Under the pieces are notes generated by a model. The model was not told the DNA's origin and did no database searches. It saw nothing but the letters and a program-made list of their open reading frames with translations. The position numbers and the translations under genes are program-made. A stretch of DNA of 64,000 bases from Lachnospiraceae bacterium UBA3850 (lineage in GTDB: Bacteria > Bacillota > Clostridia > Lachnospirales > Lachnospiraceae), in the NCBI GenBank assembly GCA_002392655.1, contig DGHK01000016.1, positions 1 through 64,000 on the forward strand, in the 5' to 3' direction. Position 1 is the first letter of the stretch. Each line of letters starts with the position of its first letter. Positions 15,242 through 23,177 of this stretch are shown here, piece after piece.

Positions 15242-15745
15242 ATGTTTAGTATAGGTGATTATATTATCTATGGCAGCAACGGGGTCTGCAGGATAGTTGA
15301 TATAGGTCCTATGAAGCTGCCCGGCGTGAAAAACGACAGGCTTTACTATACTATGGTTCCTTGTTATATACGAGACAGCGAGATATATACTCCTATTGAC
15401 AATGAACGTGTAGTGATGCGTAAGGTTATGTCGAAGGATGAAGCGGAAGACTTCATCCAAAGTATCTCAGAGATTAAAGAGCTTGAGATAATCGAAGAAA
15501 AGAAAAGAGAATTGGAGTACAAGCAGGCAGTGCTTACATGTGAGCCACAGGTGCTCGTAAGCCTGATTAAAACGATCTATACCAGAATGGAAGACAGGAT
15601 AGCGGAAGGTAAGAAGGTTACTTCCTCGGATTCGAAGTATTATCACATAGCAGAAGAGAGCTTGTACGGAGAACTTGCAATATCACTGGATATGCAAAAA
15701 GAAGAGGTCAGAGATTATGTGAAGGAAAAAGTTGAAAAAGGATAG
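15242..15745 (+). CDS. CarD/TRCF-interaction-domain transcriptional regulator
   Basis: A 167-residue protein of the CarD/CdnL family. The N-terminal ~65 residues form the RNA-polymerase-beta interaction domain (MFSIGDYIIYGSNGVCRIVD, then DRLYYTMVP). The C-terminal part is helical and acidic/basic (EIKELEIIEEKKRELEYKQA), matching the DNA-contacting helical domain. These proteins stabilise open complexes at promoters. The start codon follows AGAGGTG at short spacing. It is monocistronic with a strong terminator. The 5' region contains an inverted repeat that covers its ribosome site. Confidence 0.9.
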   Translation: MFSIGDYIIYGSNGVCRIVDIGPMKLPGVKNDRLYYTMVPCYIRDSEIYTPIDNERVVMRKVMSKDEAEDFIQSISEIKELEIIEEKKRELEYKQAVLTCEPQVLVSLIKTIYTRMEDRIAEGKKVTSSDSKYYHIAEESLYGELAISLDMQKEEVRDYVKEKVEKG

Positions 15746-15769
15746 TGGCTTAGACCACTATCTTTTTTT
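15741..15769 (+). terminator. Intrinsic terminator of the CarD-like gene
   Basis: GATAGTGG (15741-15748), CTTAGA loop, CCACTATC (15755-15762), then seven T. The stem overlaps the stop codon. Confidence 0.95.
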
Positions 15770-15780
15770 CGATTATATAT

Positions 15781-15949
15781 ACCATTTTTAGTAATTCATT
15801 TCTCGACATCGCTTCCGCTCGGTTTGGGCCTCCCCTAGCGGTCACTTCGCATCCGCTTCGTTCGCTAAGCTCTCACTTCGTGCTAACGCACTCGTGAATC
15901 GCTAAGCGCCGAGACCCAAAACGGTCTCGAAATGAATTCAAAAAATGGT
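15781..15949. repeat. 169-bp palindromic intergenic element
   Basis: ACCATTTTT-AGT-AATTCATTTC at the left end is mirrored by GAAATGAATT-CA-AAAAATGGT at the right end (15927-15949). Inside lies a second pair, CGGTTTGGGCCTC near 15820 and GAGACCCAAAACGG near 15911, and many short CGCTTCG/CGAAGCG-type arms. The GC-rich core stands out from the AT-rich surroundings, and there is no ORF. The layout is that of a MITE- or BIME-like mobile repeat or a large structured RNA. It may also influence expression of the downstream methyltransferase. Confidence 0.75.
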
Positions 15950-16023
15950 AATTATAGTAGAATTAAGACGTCATATAAAGTATAATCGAATAGTTAGATT
16001 GTTTGGGGGTAGATCGGGGGATT

Positions 16024-17502
16024 ATGGAAAAGAACGAAATCTACGAAGTCAAAATTGAGGATATGTCTGAGGATGGTTCAGGTATAGGCCACATAGAAGG
16101 GATGGCTGTTTTCGTAAAGGATACGGCGATTGGAGATACAGCCAGTATCAGGATAGTAAAGGTCAAAAAGTCCTATTGTTTTGGCCGTTTGGAAAGAATC
16201 ATCGAGCCGTCACCATATAGGGTGGAACCATTTTGCCCTGTGGCCAAGCAGTGCGGCGGCTGTACGCTTCAGCATATCAGCTATAAGAAGGAACTGGAGC
16301 TTAAGAAGGACCGGGTTATAAGCTGCCTCGGACGAATAGGGGGAGTGGAGGAGCCTGAGAGCCTCCTTGATGAGGTTTGCGGTGCTAACAGTCCTTATCA
16401 TTATAGAAACAAGATGCAGTTTCCTGTAGGGCTCAGAGGTACATTTTCAGGTACCGGTGGAAGGCGTGATTATTTTGATACATTCAGCAGTCGTTCCAGT
16501 ACGGTTCTTGGCTTCTATGCCGGAAGAACTCACACGCTGATTCCACTTGAAGAGTGTAAGCTCGGACATAGTGTAAACAAGTGTATCATATCAGCATTTA
16601 CGAGATGGGCCGACAGATATAGGATAAGTGTTTATAACGAAGAAACAGGCGAAGGAATTCTGAGACACGTTATAACAAGAGTGGCGTTCAGAACGGGAGA
16701 GCTTATGGTATGTCTTGTTGCGACCACTGAGAAGGTGCCAGAGCTTGATAAGCTTGTTTCTGAGCTGGCAAAAGAGGTTGAAAGATACAGAGCAGGCGGA
16801 AATAATGCATCACTCAAGTCTGTTATGCTGAATATTAATAAAGAAAAAACAAATAAGATTCTCGGGGATAAGACAGTTCTGGTAAACGGAAGGGATTATA
16901 TAGTTGACTACATCGGAAATATCAGATTCCAGATATCAGCAAAGTCCTTCTATCAGGTTAATCCTGTTCAAACCGAAAAAATATACAGCAAGGTTCTTGA
17001 ATATGCTGAGCTTACCGGCAATCAGGTGGTATGGGATATGTATTCCGGAATAGGCACTATCTCTTTATTTCTGGCAGAAAAAGCAAGAAAGGTTTACGGG
17101 GTTGAGATAGAGCATAAAGCCGTATCCGATGCAAAGCATAATGCTGAGATAAATGATATAGATAATGTTGATTTCTTCGTAGGTAAGGCAGAAGAGGTTG
17201 TGCCTGACTGGCTTGAAAACGGACTTGGTGAGTATGACAGCTCCAGCCACAGCTTTAGGAGAAAGGTAGATGTGGTTGTCGTTGATCCTCCTAGAAAGGG
17301 CTGTGATGAGAAACTGCTTGAAACAATCAAGAATATGAAACCGGGAAGGATGATATACGTTTCCTGTAATCCGGCAACACTGGCAAGGGATTTGAAGTAT
17401 CTGCTTGAAAACGGTTTCAGGCTGGAAAAGTATTCAGTGTTCGATCAGTTTAGTCGAACCATGCATGTTGAGACAGTCGCACTTCTTATTCGAGAGATTT
17501 AA
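16024..17502 (+). CDS. rlmD: 23S rRNA (uracil-5-)-methyltransferase, RumA/RlmD family
   Basis: A 492-residue SAM-dependent methyltransferase that makes 5-methyluridine in 23S rRNA. An N-terminal TRAM domain (about 1-60) is followed by iron-sulfur cysteines C71, C77 and C80 (CPVAKQCGGC). The Rossmann motif is WDMYSGIGTISLFLA, then VVDPPRKGC, the catalytic cysteine in YVSCNPATLARDL, and HVETVALL at the end. ATG 16024 is preferred to TTG 16003, with GGGGG immediately upstream although the spacing is short. In Firmicutes a single enzyme often modifies both U747 and U1939 (RlmCD), so specificity is uncertain. Confidence 0.92.
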   Translation: MEKNEIYEVKIEDMSEDGSGIGHIEGMAVFVKDTAIGDTASIRIVKVKKSYCFGRLERIIEPSPYRVEPFCPVAKQCGGCTLQHISYKKELELKKDRVISCLGRIGGVEEPESLLDEVCGANSPYHYRNKMQFPVGLRGTFSGTGGRRDYFDTFSSRSSTVLGFYAGRTHTLIPLEECKLGHSVNKCIISAFTRWADRYRISVYNEETGEGILRHVITRVAFRTGELMVCLVATTEKVPELDKLVSELAKEVERYRAGGNNASLKSVMLNINKEKTNKILGDKTVLVNGRDYIVDYIGNIRFQISAKSFYQVNPVQTEKIYSKVLEYAELTGNQVVWDMYSGIGTISLFLAEKARKVYGVEIEHKAVSDAKHNAEINDIDNVDFFVGKAEEVVPDWLENGLGEYDSSSHSFRRKVDVVVVDPPRKGCDEKLLETIKNMKPGRMIYVSCNPATLARDLKYLLENGFRLEKYSVFDQFSRTMHVETVALLIREI

Positions 17503-17566
17503 AAATCAGGGATATAATATAATGGACTGATTATAAAAATTAGGCCGAATAGTGGAGCAAGTATAA

Positions 17567-19303
17567 ATGGAAGGTAATAGTTTACAAGAAAGATATCAGA
17601 TAAGTGGAGAGCTCACGAAAAAAAAGCTTATGAAGTTCCTGCCATTCATGATCATGACTAATCTGTCAAATCTGCTTCTGGTTTCAGTAGATGGTTTGGT
17701 AGTTGGTAACTTTGAAGGTATGGATGCACTTTCATCTGTAAATGTATTCTATCCTATAATCACGGTTATAGGTGTCCTTAGTGCGTTTATTTCCAATGGA
17801 ATAGCTACGGCGCTTTCGGTAAGTATGGGAGAAAGTGACCAGAAAACACTCCTGAGGCTTAAGGATGCGTCTAACAAGATAATGATCGTATTTGCTGTTT
17901 TGATAGGTCTGGTTCAGATCCCGATAACATATATACTGATAAAGTCATATGGGCTCTCTTACCAGATGTATACTCTTACATGGCAGTATGCAATCGGAGT
18001 TCTTATATCTATGCCTTTCGGACTTGTTTCCACGATAGGAGTATGTCAGCTCCAGATAGTTGGCAAGATGAAGATGCTTATGGTGCTTGCCGTAATTGAG
18101 GGCGGAGTTAATCTGGTTATGGATCTTCTGTTTGTTGGTGCACTGAAGATGGGAATTGCAGGTGCAGGTTATGGAACTGCCATTGCAAATGTAGTCAGAG
18201 CAACTACTACAGTTTTTTATCTCTATAAAAAAACTGATATATATAAAACAAATGGTGCTAAGGCTGAAGGTAGGGATGTGAAGAAGATTCTTACTGTCGG
18301 ACTTCCGGAATGTACTTATTCTGCTATGATGGCACTTCAGAATTATCTGATAATAAAGATAGTTCTTTTTGCATTTGGAGAGAGCGGAGGAGTTATAAGA
18401 GGAGTATGTTCATTTGCATACAGTGTAGCTTTTGTTATTATAAGCGGCATACAGGGGTCTATGCGCCCGCTTGCGGGAATACTCAGCGGAGCAGAGGACT
18501 GGAAGGGACTTGGTATCCTGATTAGACAGTGTATCCATATCATGGTGGTGCTTGTCGGAGCAATGACTGCCCTGACACTGATTTTTCCGGAACTGTTATA
18601 CAGTATTCATGGTGCAAAAACCATTCCTGAATATGGAGTGATGTCGCTTAGGATATTCTCTGTTCATTTTGTAATCAAGGGAGTGGACTCTATATATAGG
18701 CTTTATTTTGCAAACAGAGGAAAGTCCAAATTTTCCTCTACTCTTACTTTGGTGGGGAGCATGACTCTTCCTTTATTTGCTTATGGTTTATGTATGCTCT
18801 TCCCGAATGTATGGATGTGGCTGTCATATCTGCTAAGTGAGATCATTATATTTGCCGTAAGTGTGTTAAAGTACAGAAGGATGAGACAGGAGGATAATAA
18901 CGTAGAGGATTGTCTGGGCGAGCTGTACATGACTGTTGAACCGAAGGATGCAATTGATGCCTCCAGAAGAATACGTAATTATGCAGGGGAGAAGCATGTA
19001 AAAAAGAAACTTGCGAACATAACAAGTCTCTGTATGGAAGAGATGGTTGCTTACGCTGCTGCTTCACAAAAAAACAACGACCTGAATATTCAGATCGTTG
19101 TAAGATTTTTTGATGATCATTCCATCTTTATGATGCTTGATGACGGAAGATGTATATCTCTCGATGCAGATGAGGGAGTTCAAAACCTCATTACCAATAA
19201 CTATCAGCTTCTCAAAAAGGTTGCAAAGGAAACCAAGTATCAGTATCTGCTGGATATGAACTATACCGTCTTCAATCTTGAAGATAAAAAAACAGCAAGT
19301 TAA
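17567..19303 (+). CDS. MATE-family transporter fused to a C-terminal HATPase-like domain
   Basis: A 578-residue protein. Residues ~20-440 form about twelve membrane helices with the MATE opening KFLPFMIMTNLSNLLLVSVD and the duplicated six-helix layout. The last ~130 residues are soluble: CMEEMVAYAA resembles the N-box of RsbW-like ATPase domains, followed by FMMLDDGRCISLD, which resembles their G1 box. The usual glycine-rich lid is not obvious, so ATP binding may be degenerate. This fusion recurs in Lachnospiraceae. The cargo is unknown (cationic drugs or metabolites in MATE relatives). The start has GTGGAGC upstream. It converges with a minus-strand gene six nt beyond its stop. Confidence 0.88.
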   Translation: MEGNSLQERYQISGELTKKKLMKFLPFMIMTNLSNLLLVSVDGLVVGNFEGMDALSSVNVFYPIITVIGVLSAFISNGIATALSVSMGESDQKTLLRLKDASNKIMIVFAVLIGLVQIPITYILIKSYGLSYQMYTLTWQYAIGVLISMPFGLVSTIGVCQLQIVGKMKMLMVLAVIEGGVNLVMDLLFVGALKMGIAGAGYGTAIANVVRATTTVFYLYKKTDIYKTNGAKAEGRDVKKILTVGLPECTYSAMMALQNYLIIKIVLFAFGESGGVIRGVCSFAYSVAFVIISGIQGSMRPLAGILSGAEDWKGLGILIRQCIHIMVVLVGAMTALTLIFPELLYSIHGAKTIPEYGVMSLRIFSVHFVIKGVDSIYRLYFANRGKSKFSSTLTLVGSMTLPLFAYGLCMLFPNVWMWLSYLLSEIIIFAVSVLKYRRMRQEDNNVEDCLGELYMTVEPKDAIDASRRIRNYAGEKHVKKKLANITSLCMEEMVAYAAASQKNNDLNIQIVVRFFDDHSIFMMLDDGRCISLDADEGVQNLITNNYQLLKKVAKETKYQYLLDMNYTVFNLEDKKTAS

Positions 19304-19309
19304 AAATGA

Positions 19310-19717
19310 TTAATGATAATGATCATCATCATCAAAATCATAATCATCATATTCATGTCCGCTGTGGTCGGACATGAATTCACGGCCGGAGATTCTTTTT
19401 CTCTGGCGTTCTTCTTCTATAAGCTTAGAGAGCATCTCCTTGCATTCCTGAGAATTCTTGATGTTCTTGATCACGAAACAGCCCATGGTTTTGTCCGAGC
19501 TGTCAACCTTGATGGAACCCAGACCGAATATTCTCTGGAAAAGTGAACGGCTGAGGGACAGATCAAGTATTCTGTAAAGTCTGACCTCATCTTCTCTGAT
19601 ATTCAGCATTCCGCTTTTCAAAAAGAAACGTTCCTCATCAAAGCTGTATACTGTAAAGGTCCAAGGCAGACCAAAAAATAAAAGTCTCTTTCTTTCTTTA
19701 AAAAGTACTTCTCCCAT
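19310..19717 (-). CDS. Small PH-domain-like protein with a His/Asp-rich tail
   Basis: About 135 residues. The segment LLFFGLPWTFTVYSFDEERFFLKSGML through DLSLSRSLFQRIFGLGSI matches the bacterial pleckstrin-homology (bPH_2/YdbT-like) pattern of a small beta-barrel reporting on membrane or protein contacts. The C-terminus is SDHSGHEYDD followed by DYDFDDDDHYH, a strongly acidic, histidine-bearing tail that could bind metal. ATG 19717 has GGAGG at correct spacing; the upstream TTG at 19729 does not. It stands alone on the minus strand. Function unknown. Confidence 0.8.
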   Translation of the reverse strand: MGEVLFKERKRLLFFGLPWTFTVYSFDEERFFLKSGMLNIREDEVRLYRILDLSLSRSLFQRIFGLGSIKVDSSDKTMGCFVIKNIKNSQECKEMLSKLIEEERQRKRISGREFMSDHSGHEYDDYDFDDDDHYH

Positions 19718-19816
19718 AACTACCTCCAAGTTTTCTAGTATTTCAGTATAAGTTATAAAAATACACTAAGTAAAGAATACATTAGTTGAAGGGGAGTTTC
19801 AAGAATAACTTTGCTG

Positions 19817-19852
19817 TTGATGATTTTTCCAAAAAAGTATACAATGGTATAC
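19817..19852 (+). promoter_or_regulatory. Sigma-A promoter with palindromic operator
   Basis: TTGATG (19817-19822), 17 nt, TACAAT (19840-19845). The -10 is embedded in GTATACAATGGTATAC (19837-19852), two self-complementary GTATAC hexamers separated by AATG. It drives the small ORF at 19900 and probably the zinc-ribbon and TPM genes. The overlap suggests repression by a dimeric regulator. Confidence 0.65.
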
Positions 19853-19899
19853 GTGTTAATACGTCTTCGGACCAAATATAAGGACAGGAGGTAAACGAA

Positions 19900-20061
19900 G
19901 TGCCTGATATAAAAGATTTAAAAGGACTTGTAGACAAAGCAGAGGATGCAGCTAAGAAGGCCGGCATCACAGGCGAAGACCTTGAGAAATATAAAGACAA
20001 GGCAGTAGATGTTGCCAAGGATTTTTTTGATAAGAAGAAGGATAAAGATAAGGATAAATAA
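19900..20061 (+). CDS. 53-residue Lys/Asp-rich helical protein
   Basis: A GTG start with AGGAGG (19886-19891) upstream opens 53 codons, beginning MPDIKDLKGLVDKAEDAAKK and ending in a KKKDKDKDK tail. The sequence is an amphipathic, highly charged helix with no cysteine or membrane segment. It resembles the small MT0933/Rv0909-type antitoxin-like proteins by composition and the VDKAEDAAKK motif, although no toxin gene is adjacent. It is the first gene after a well-formed promoter and 34 nt before the zinc-ribbon gene, so probably the leader cistron of that operon. Confidence 0.65.
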   Translation: MPDIKDLKGLVDKAEDAAKKAGITGEDLEKYKDKAVDVAKDFFDKKKDKDKDK

Positions 20062-20095
20062 GGATATAAAATGAACCTGATAAGGGGGATATAAA

Positions 20096-21781
20096 ATGGC
20101 TGTATGTCCTAATTGTGGTGGTATGCTGAGGTTTGACATCAGAAGTCAGTGTATGAAATGTGACTCGTGTACATCCACATTTGATCCTTATTCTTTTCAA
20201 TATGGTAACAGTGCTGAAGAGAGCACTGAATATGATGTGACGGTATTTAAATGTCCGCAGTGTGGCGGAGAGATATATTCCACAGATCAGACCGCAGCAG
20301 GCTTTTGCAGCTACTGTGGTTCTTCGAGTGTTTTGGAGGGGCATCTGACAAGGGAGAAGAGACCGGAGCTCATAATACCATTTAAAAAGACTAAGGAAGA
20401 TTGCAAATCTATATTTAAAAAATTTACGAAAAGGGCGATATTTGCGCCTGCTGATTTCAGGAGTGAAGGAAATGTAGACTCCTTCAGAGGTATCTATATG
20501 CCGTACTGGCTGTATGATATATCTCAGGGCGGTCAGATCAATGTTCCTACCTCAACTTCCCATAGAAGAGGTGACTATATAATCGAAGACCATTATATGT
20601 GTTCGGGTGAAATGGACAGTATGTATAATGGCGTTTCTTATGATGCTTCTTCCTCATTTGCAGACGATATAAGCAATGAGATAGCTCCATTCAATGTTAA
20701 GGATATCACTCAGTTTTCGCCAAGCTTTCTTTCGGGCTTTTATGCAGATGTAGCGGATGTGCCTGCGTCTGTTTATGAAGACACAGCCGTAGAGCTTGCG
20801 CGTGAGAGCTCATATAACTATCTGAAAAAGAACAGTCCGATGAGCACTGAACATTTTGAAAAGAGCAAGACTGAAGTTAAGTCTATGATGAGCACTCAGA
20901 TAAATGCCGAGCGTTCTGCGATGTTCCCAGTGTGGTTTATGGCCTACAGACAGAGAAAACGTGTGGCATATGCTACGGTAAACGGACAGTCAGGAAAGGT
21001 TTCATCTGATCTTCCTATCAGTATTCCGAAGTATCTGCTCTGCGCAGGTGTTATAGCGACTATTCTGTTTTTTATACTGCAGCTTCTTTTTACGATTCTT
21101 CCGAGTACACTACTTGTGGTGATTGCTATAGTTTCGGTTATCGGCGCTATACTCTACAGCAGTGAGATGAAGAAGATATGTATAAAGGATAATCATGATG
21201 ATGATATGGGACTCCAGTCCAGGATGGAGCAGAAACGTAAATCCAGACTGGAGGCTCAGAAGGGTGCAACCTTTGGAAATGAAACAGAGGCTTATGTTCT
21301 TACGGAGCGTGATATCAGAAATAACAAGAGACGAAAAGCAGCTCAGAAAAAGCATGAGAAGAGGGGCTCCAATGCTGTGTTCATCGTGGTTTTATGTTTC
21401 ATACTTGTACCGACGCTCATTCATATATTCGGAGGAATGATATTTGCTCTTTCGAAAGGGGCTTCGTTTATCGGTACTATTCTTGTTTTGATATCGCTCA
21501 TTATTAATATTGCATTAACCGCGACATCCACAAGAAATATAAAGGATATAGAATCTAAAAAGGGCATATCATCACTCATATGGTCCGATATAGGTCTTGC
21601 TGCATCACTGGCAATCCTTGTTTTTAAGCCGGTTAGCGATATATATTACTATGCGGCAGCGGTTGCGGCTATGTTAGGATTGCTTATAACTCTTATAGAT
21701 CTGATGCTCAGCTATAATTTGCTTGCGACCAGACCACTTCCACAGTTTGAACTGTATAAGGGAGGTGATGATCGTGCTTAA
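20096..21781 (+). CDS. Zinc-ribbon membrane protein
   Basis: A 561-residue protein with two N-terminal zinc ribbons: C4/C7 with C22/C25, and C53/C56 with C71/C74 (FKCPQCGGE through FCSYCGSSS). A conserved central domain follows (RPELIIPFKKTKEDCKSIF and FRGIYMPYWLYDI). Membrane helices lie near residues 306-350 and 430-555, four to six in all, with a basic cytoplasmic loop between. The family is common in Clostridia without known function. Its stop overlaps the start of the TPM-domain gene by eight nt, so the two are coupled and probably act together at the membrane. The start has GGGGGAT upstream. Confidence 0.82.
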   Translation: MAVCPNCGGMLRFDIRSQCMKCDSCTSTFDPYSFQYGNSAEESTEYDVTVFKCPQCGGEIYSTDQTAAGFCSYCGSSSVLEGHLTREKRPELIIPFKKTKEDCKSIFKKFTKRAIFAPADFRSEGNVDSFRGIYMPYWLYDISQGGQINVPTSTSHRRGDYIIEDHYMCSGEMDSMYNGVSYDASSSFADDISNEIAPFNVKDITQFSPSFLSGFYADVADVPASVYEDTAVELARESSYNYLKKNSPMSTEHFEKSKTEVKSMMSTQINAERSAMFPVWFMAYRQRKRVAYATVNGQSGKVSSDLPISIPKYLLCAGVIATILFFILQLLFTILPSTLLVVIAIVSVIGAILYSSEMKKICIKDNHDDDMGLQSRMEQKRKSRLEAQKGATFGNETEAYVLTERDIRNNKRRKAAQKKHEKRGSNAVFIVVLCFILVPTLIHIFGGMIFALSKGASFIGTILVLISLIINIALTATSTRNIKDIESKKGISSLIWSDIGLAASLAILVFKPVSDIYYYAAAVAAMLGLLITLIDLMLSYNLLATRPLPQFELYKGGDDRA

Positions 21782-23114
21782 AGGCAAAAGAATTACAAAA
21801 ACATGGATCTTTAGAAGCCTTCTTGCTGTGATCATATGTCTGTCGGTAATTGTGGGGACACTTGCTCCTTCAGTTAAGTCGCATGCTTATGAAAACAGCT
21901 ATACCAATTCTGAAACAGGCTACAATGTAGATATCATAGATGATGCAGATGTTTTCACTGATGAGGAGGAAGAAGAGCTTCGTCAGATAATGTCTCAGAT
22001 CACGCAGTATGGAAATGCGGTTTTATATACAACTGACACTTATGAGGGTGACAGTAAAGCTGCAAGTCTGGAGCAGTACAATAAAAAATATGACGCGGAA
22101 ACTGATAATGGCGTTATTTATACGATGCAGTTTTCGAGCGACCATATGAGCTATGATCTTCGTCTTGTACATGCCGGTGCATTCTCAGTATGGCTTGAGA
22201 ACGGGACTGCACAAAGTATTGTTGATGAAGGTGCAAAGAAAGCTTATGATTCTGATTTTGCTTCGGCAAAGTATGTATTTGAAGAGTACTACAAAGCGTT
22301 AGAATCAAGCGACAGAAAGCCCCATTATGAGCCTGAAACAGAAGAAGATAAGGATACATCGATTGCAGCTACAGAAAAAGAAAATAATTCGACTGAAACG
22401 AAAGATGACCTGAGATATACCAATCCGTCTAATGGGAACAAGGTTACCATCACTGATGATGCAGACCTTCTGACAGATGGGGAGGAAAAAGAGCTTGAAG
22501 CGGTTATGATCAAGCTGTCAGAATATGGACATGTCGGATTTTATACTACTGATTATGGACGTAGCAGTATAAGTGATACTGCACAGGATTATTATCTGGA
22601 AAATCTCGGCAGTAAGGAAGAGAGCGGAACAGTATTCGTTATAGATATGAACATCCGCGAGCTTTATATAACAACAGCCGGTTATAAGGATATGGGAATG
22701 CGAAGCATCATCAATAATGGCAGAGCAAGTACCATAGCCGATAATGTTTATTCATATGCAACTGATAAGCAGTATTACAAATGTGCTTACGAGGTTTTCA
22801 GTCAGGAGCTGACACTTATGGAGGGCGGTAAGATCGCCCAGCCTATGAAGCTTGTGAGTAACATACTGCTTGCGCTTGTTATTGCATTTATTGTAGCATA
22901 TCTGCTGGTCAGAGCATTTTCGTCTACAGTACCTCCTTCAGAGAAGGAGCTGCTTGCGGCTATTCAGACCAGACAGGCATTAAATGGATATTCAAAAACA
23001 TTTACACACACCACGAGAACGTATAGTCCTCGAAGCTCCTCCGGCGGTGGCGGAGGCGGCGGAGGCGGTGGCGGAGGCGGCGGAGGATTCTCCGGTGGTG
23101 GCCACAGCTTCTAA
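21774..23114 (+). CDS. Secreted/membrane protein with two TPM domains and a poly-glycine tail
   Basis: About 446 residues. A hydrophobic N-terminal segment (FRSLLAVIICLSVIVGTLA) acts as signal or anchor. Two TPM domains (PF04536) start at VDIIDDADVFTDEEEEEL and VTITDDADLLTDGEEKEL, separated by a charged linker. A membrane helix (LVSNILLALVIAFIVAYLLV) precedes a cytoplasmic tail ending in fifteen consecutive glycines and FSGGGHSF, a feature of YgcG-like TPM proteins. GTG 21774 is chosen because it lies eight nt after GGAGG; the ATG at 21768 is too close. TPM domains occur in phosphatases and in photosystem repair. The pairing with a zinc-ribbon membrane protein is the main clue to function. 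Confidence 0.85.
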   Translation: MLKGKRITKTWIFRSLLAVIICLSVIVGTLAPSVKSHAYENSYTNSETGYNVDIIDDADVFTDEEEEELRQIMSQITQYGNAVLYTTDTYEGDSKAASLEQYNKKYDAETDNGVIYTMQFSSDHMSYDLRLVHAGAFSVWLENGTAQSIVDEGAKKAYDSDFASAKYVFEEYYKALESSDRKPHYEPETEEDKDTSIAATEKENNSTETKDDLRYTNPSNGNKVTITDDADLLTDGEEKELEAVMIKLSEYGHVGFYTTDYGRSSISDTAQDYYLENLGSKEESGTVFVIDMNIRELYITTAGYKDMGMRSIINNGRASTIADNVYSYATDKQYYKCAYEVFSQELTLMEGGKIAQPMKLVSNILLALVIAFIVAYLLVRAFSSTVPPSEKELLAAIQTRQALNGYSKTFTHTTRTYSPRSSSGGGGGGGGGGGGGGGFSGGGHSF

Positions 23115-23177
23115 ACCCCAGGATGGTAATCTGCCTTGAAATTATGGTGCCATCTGAATAAATAATTGGAGAAAGAT

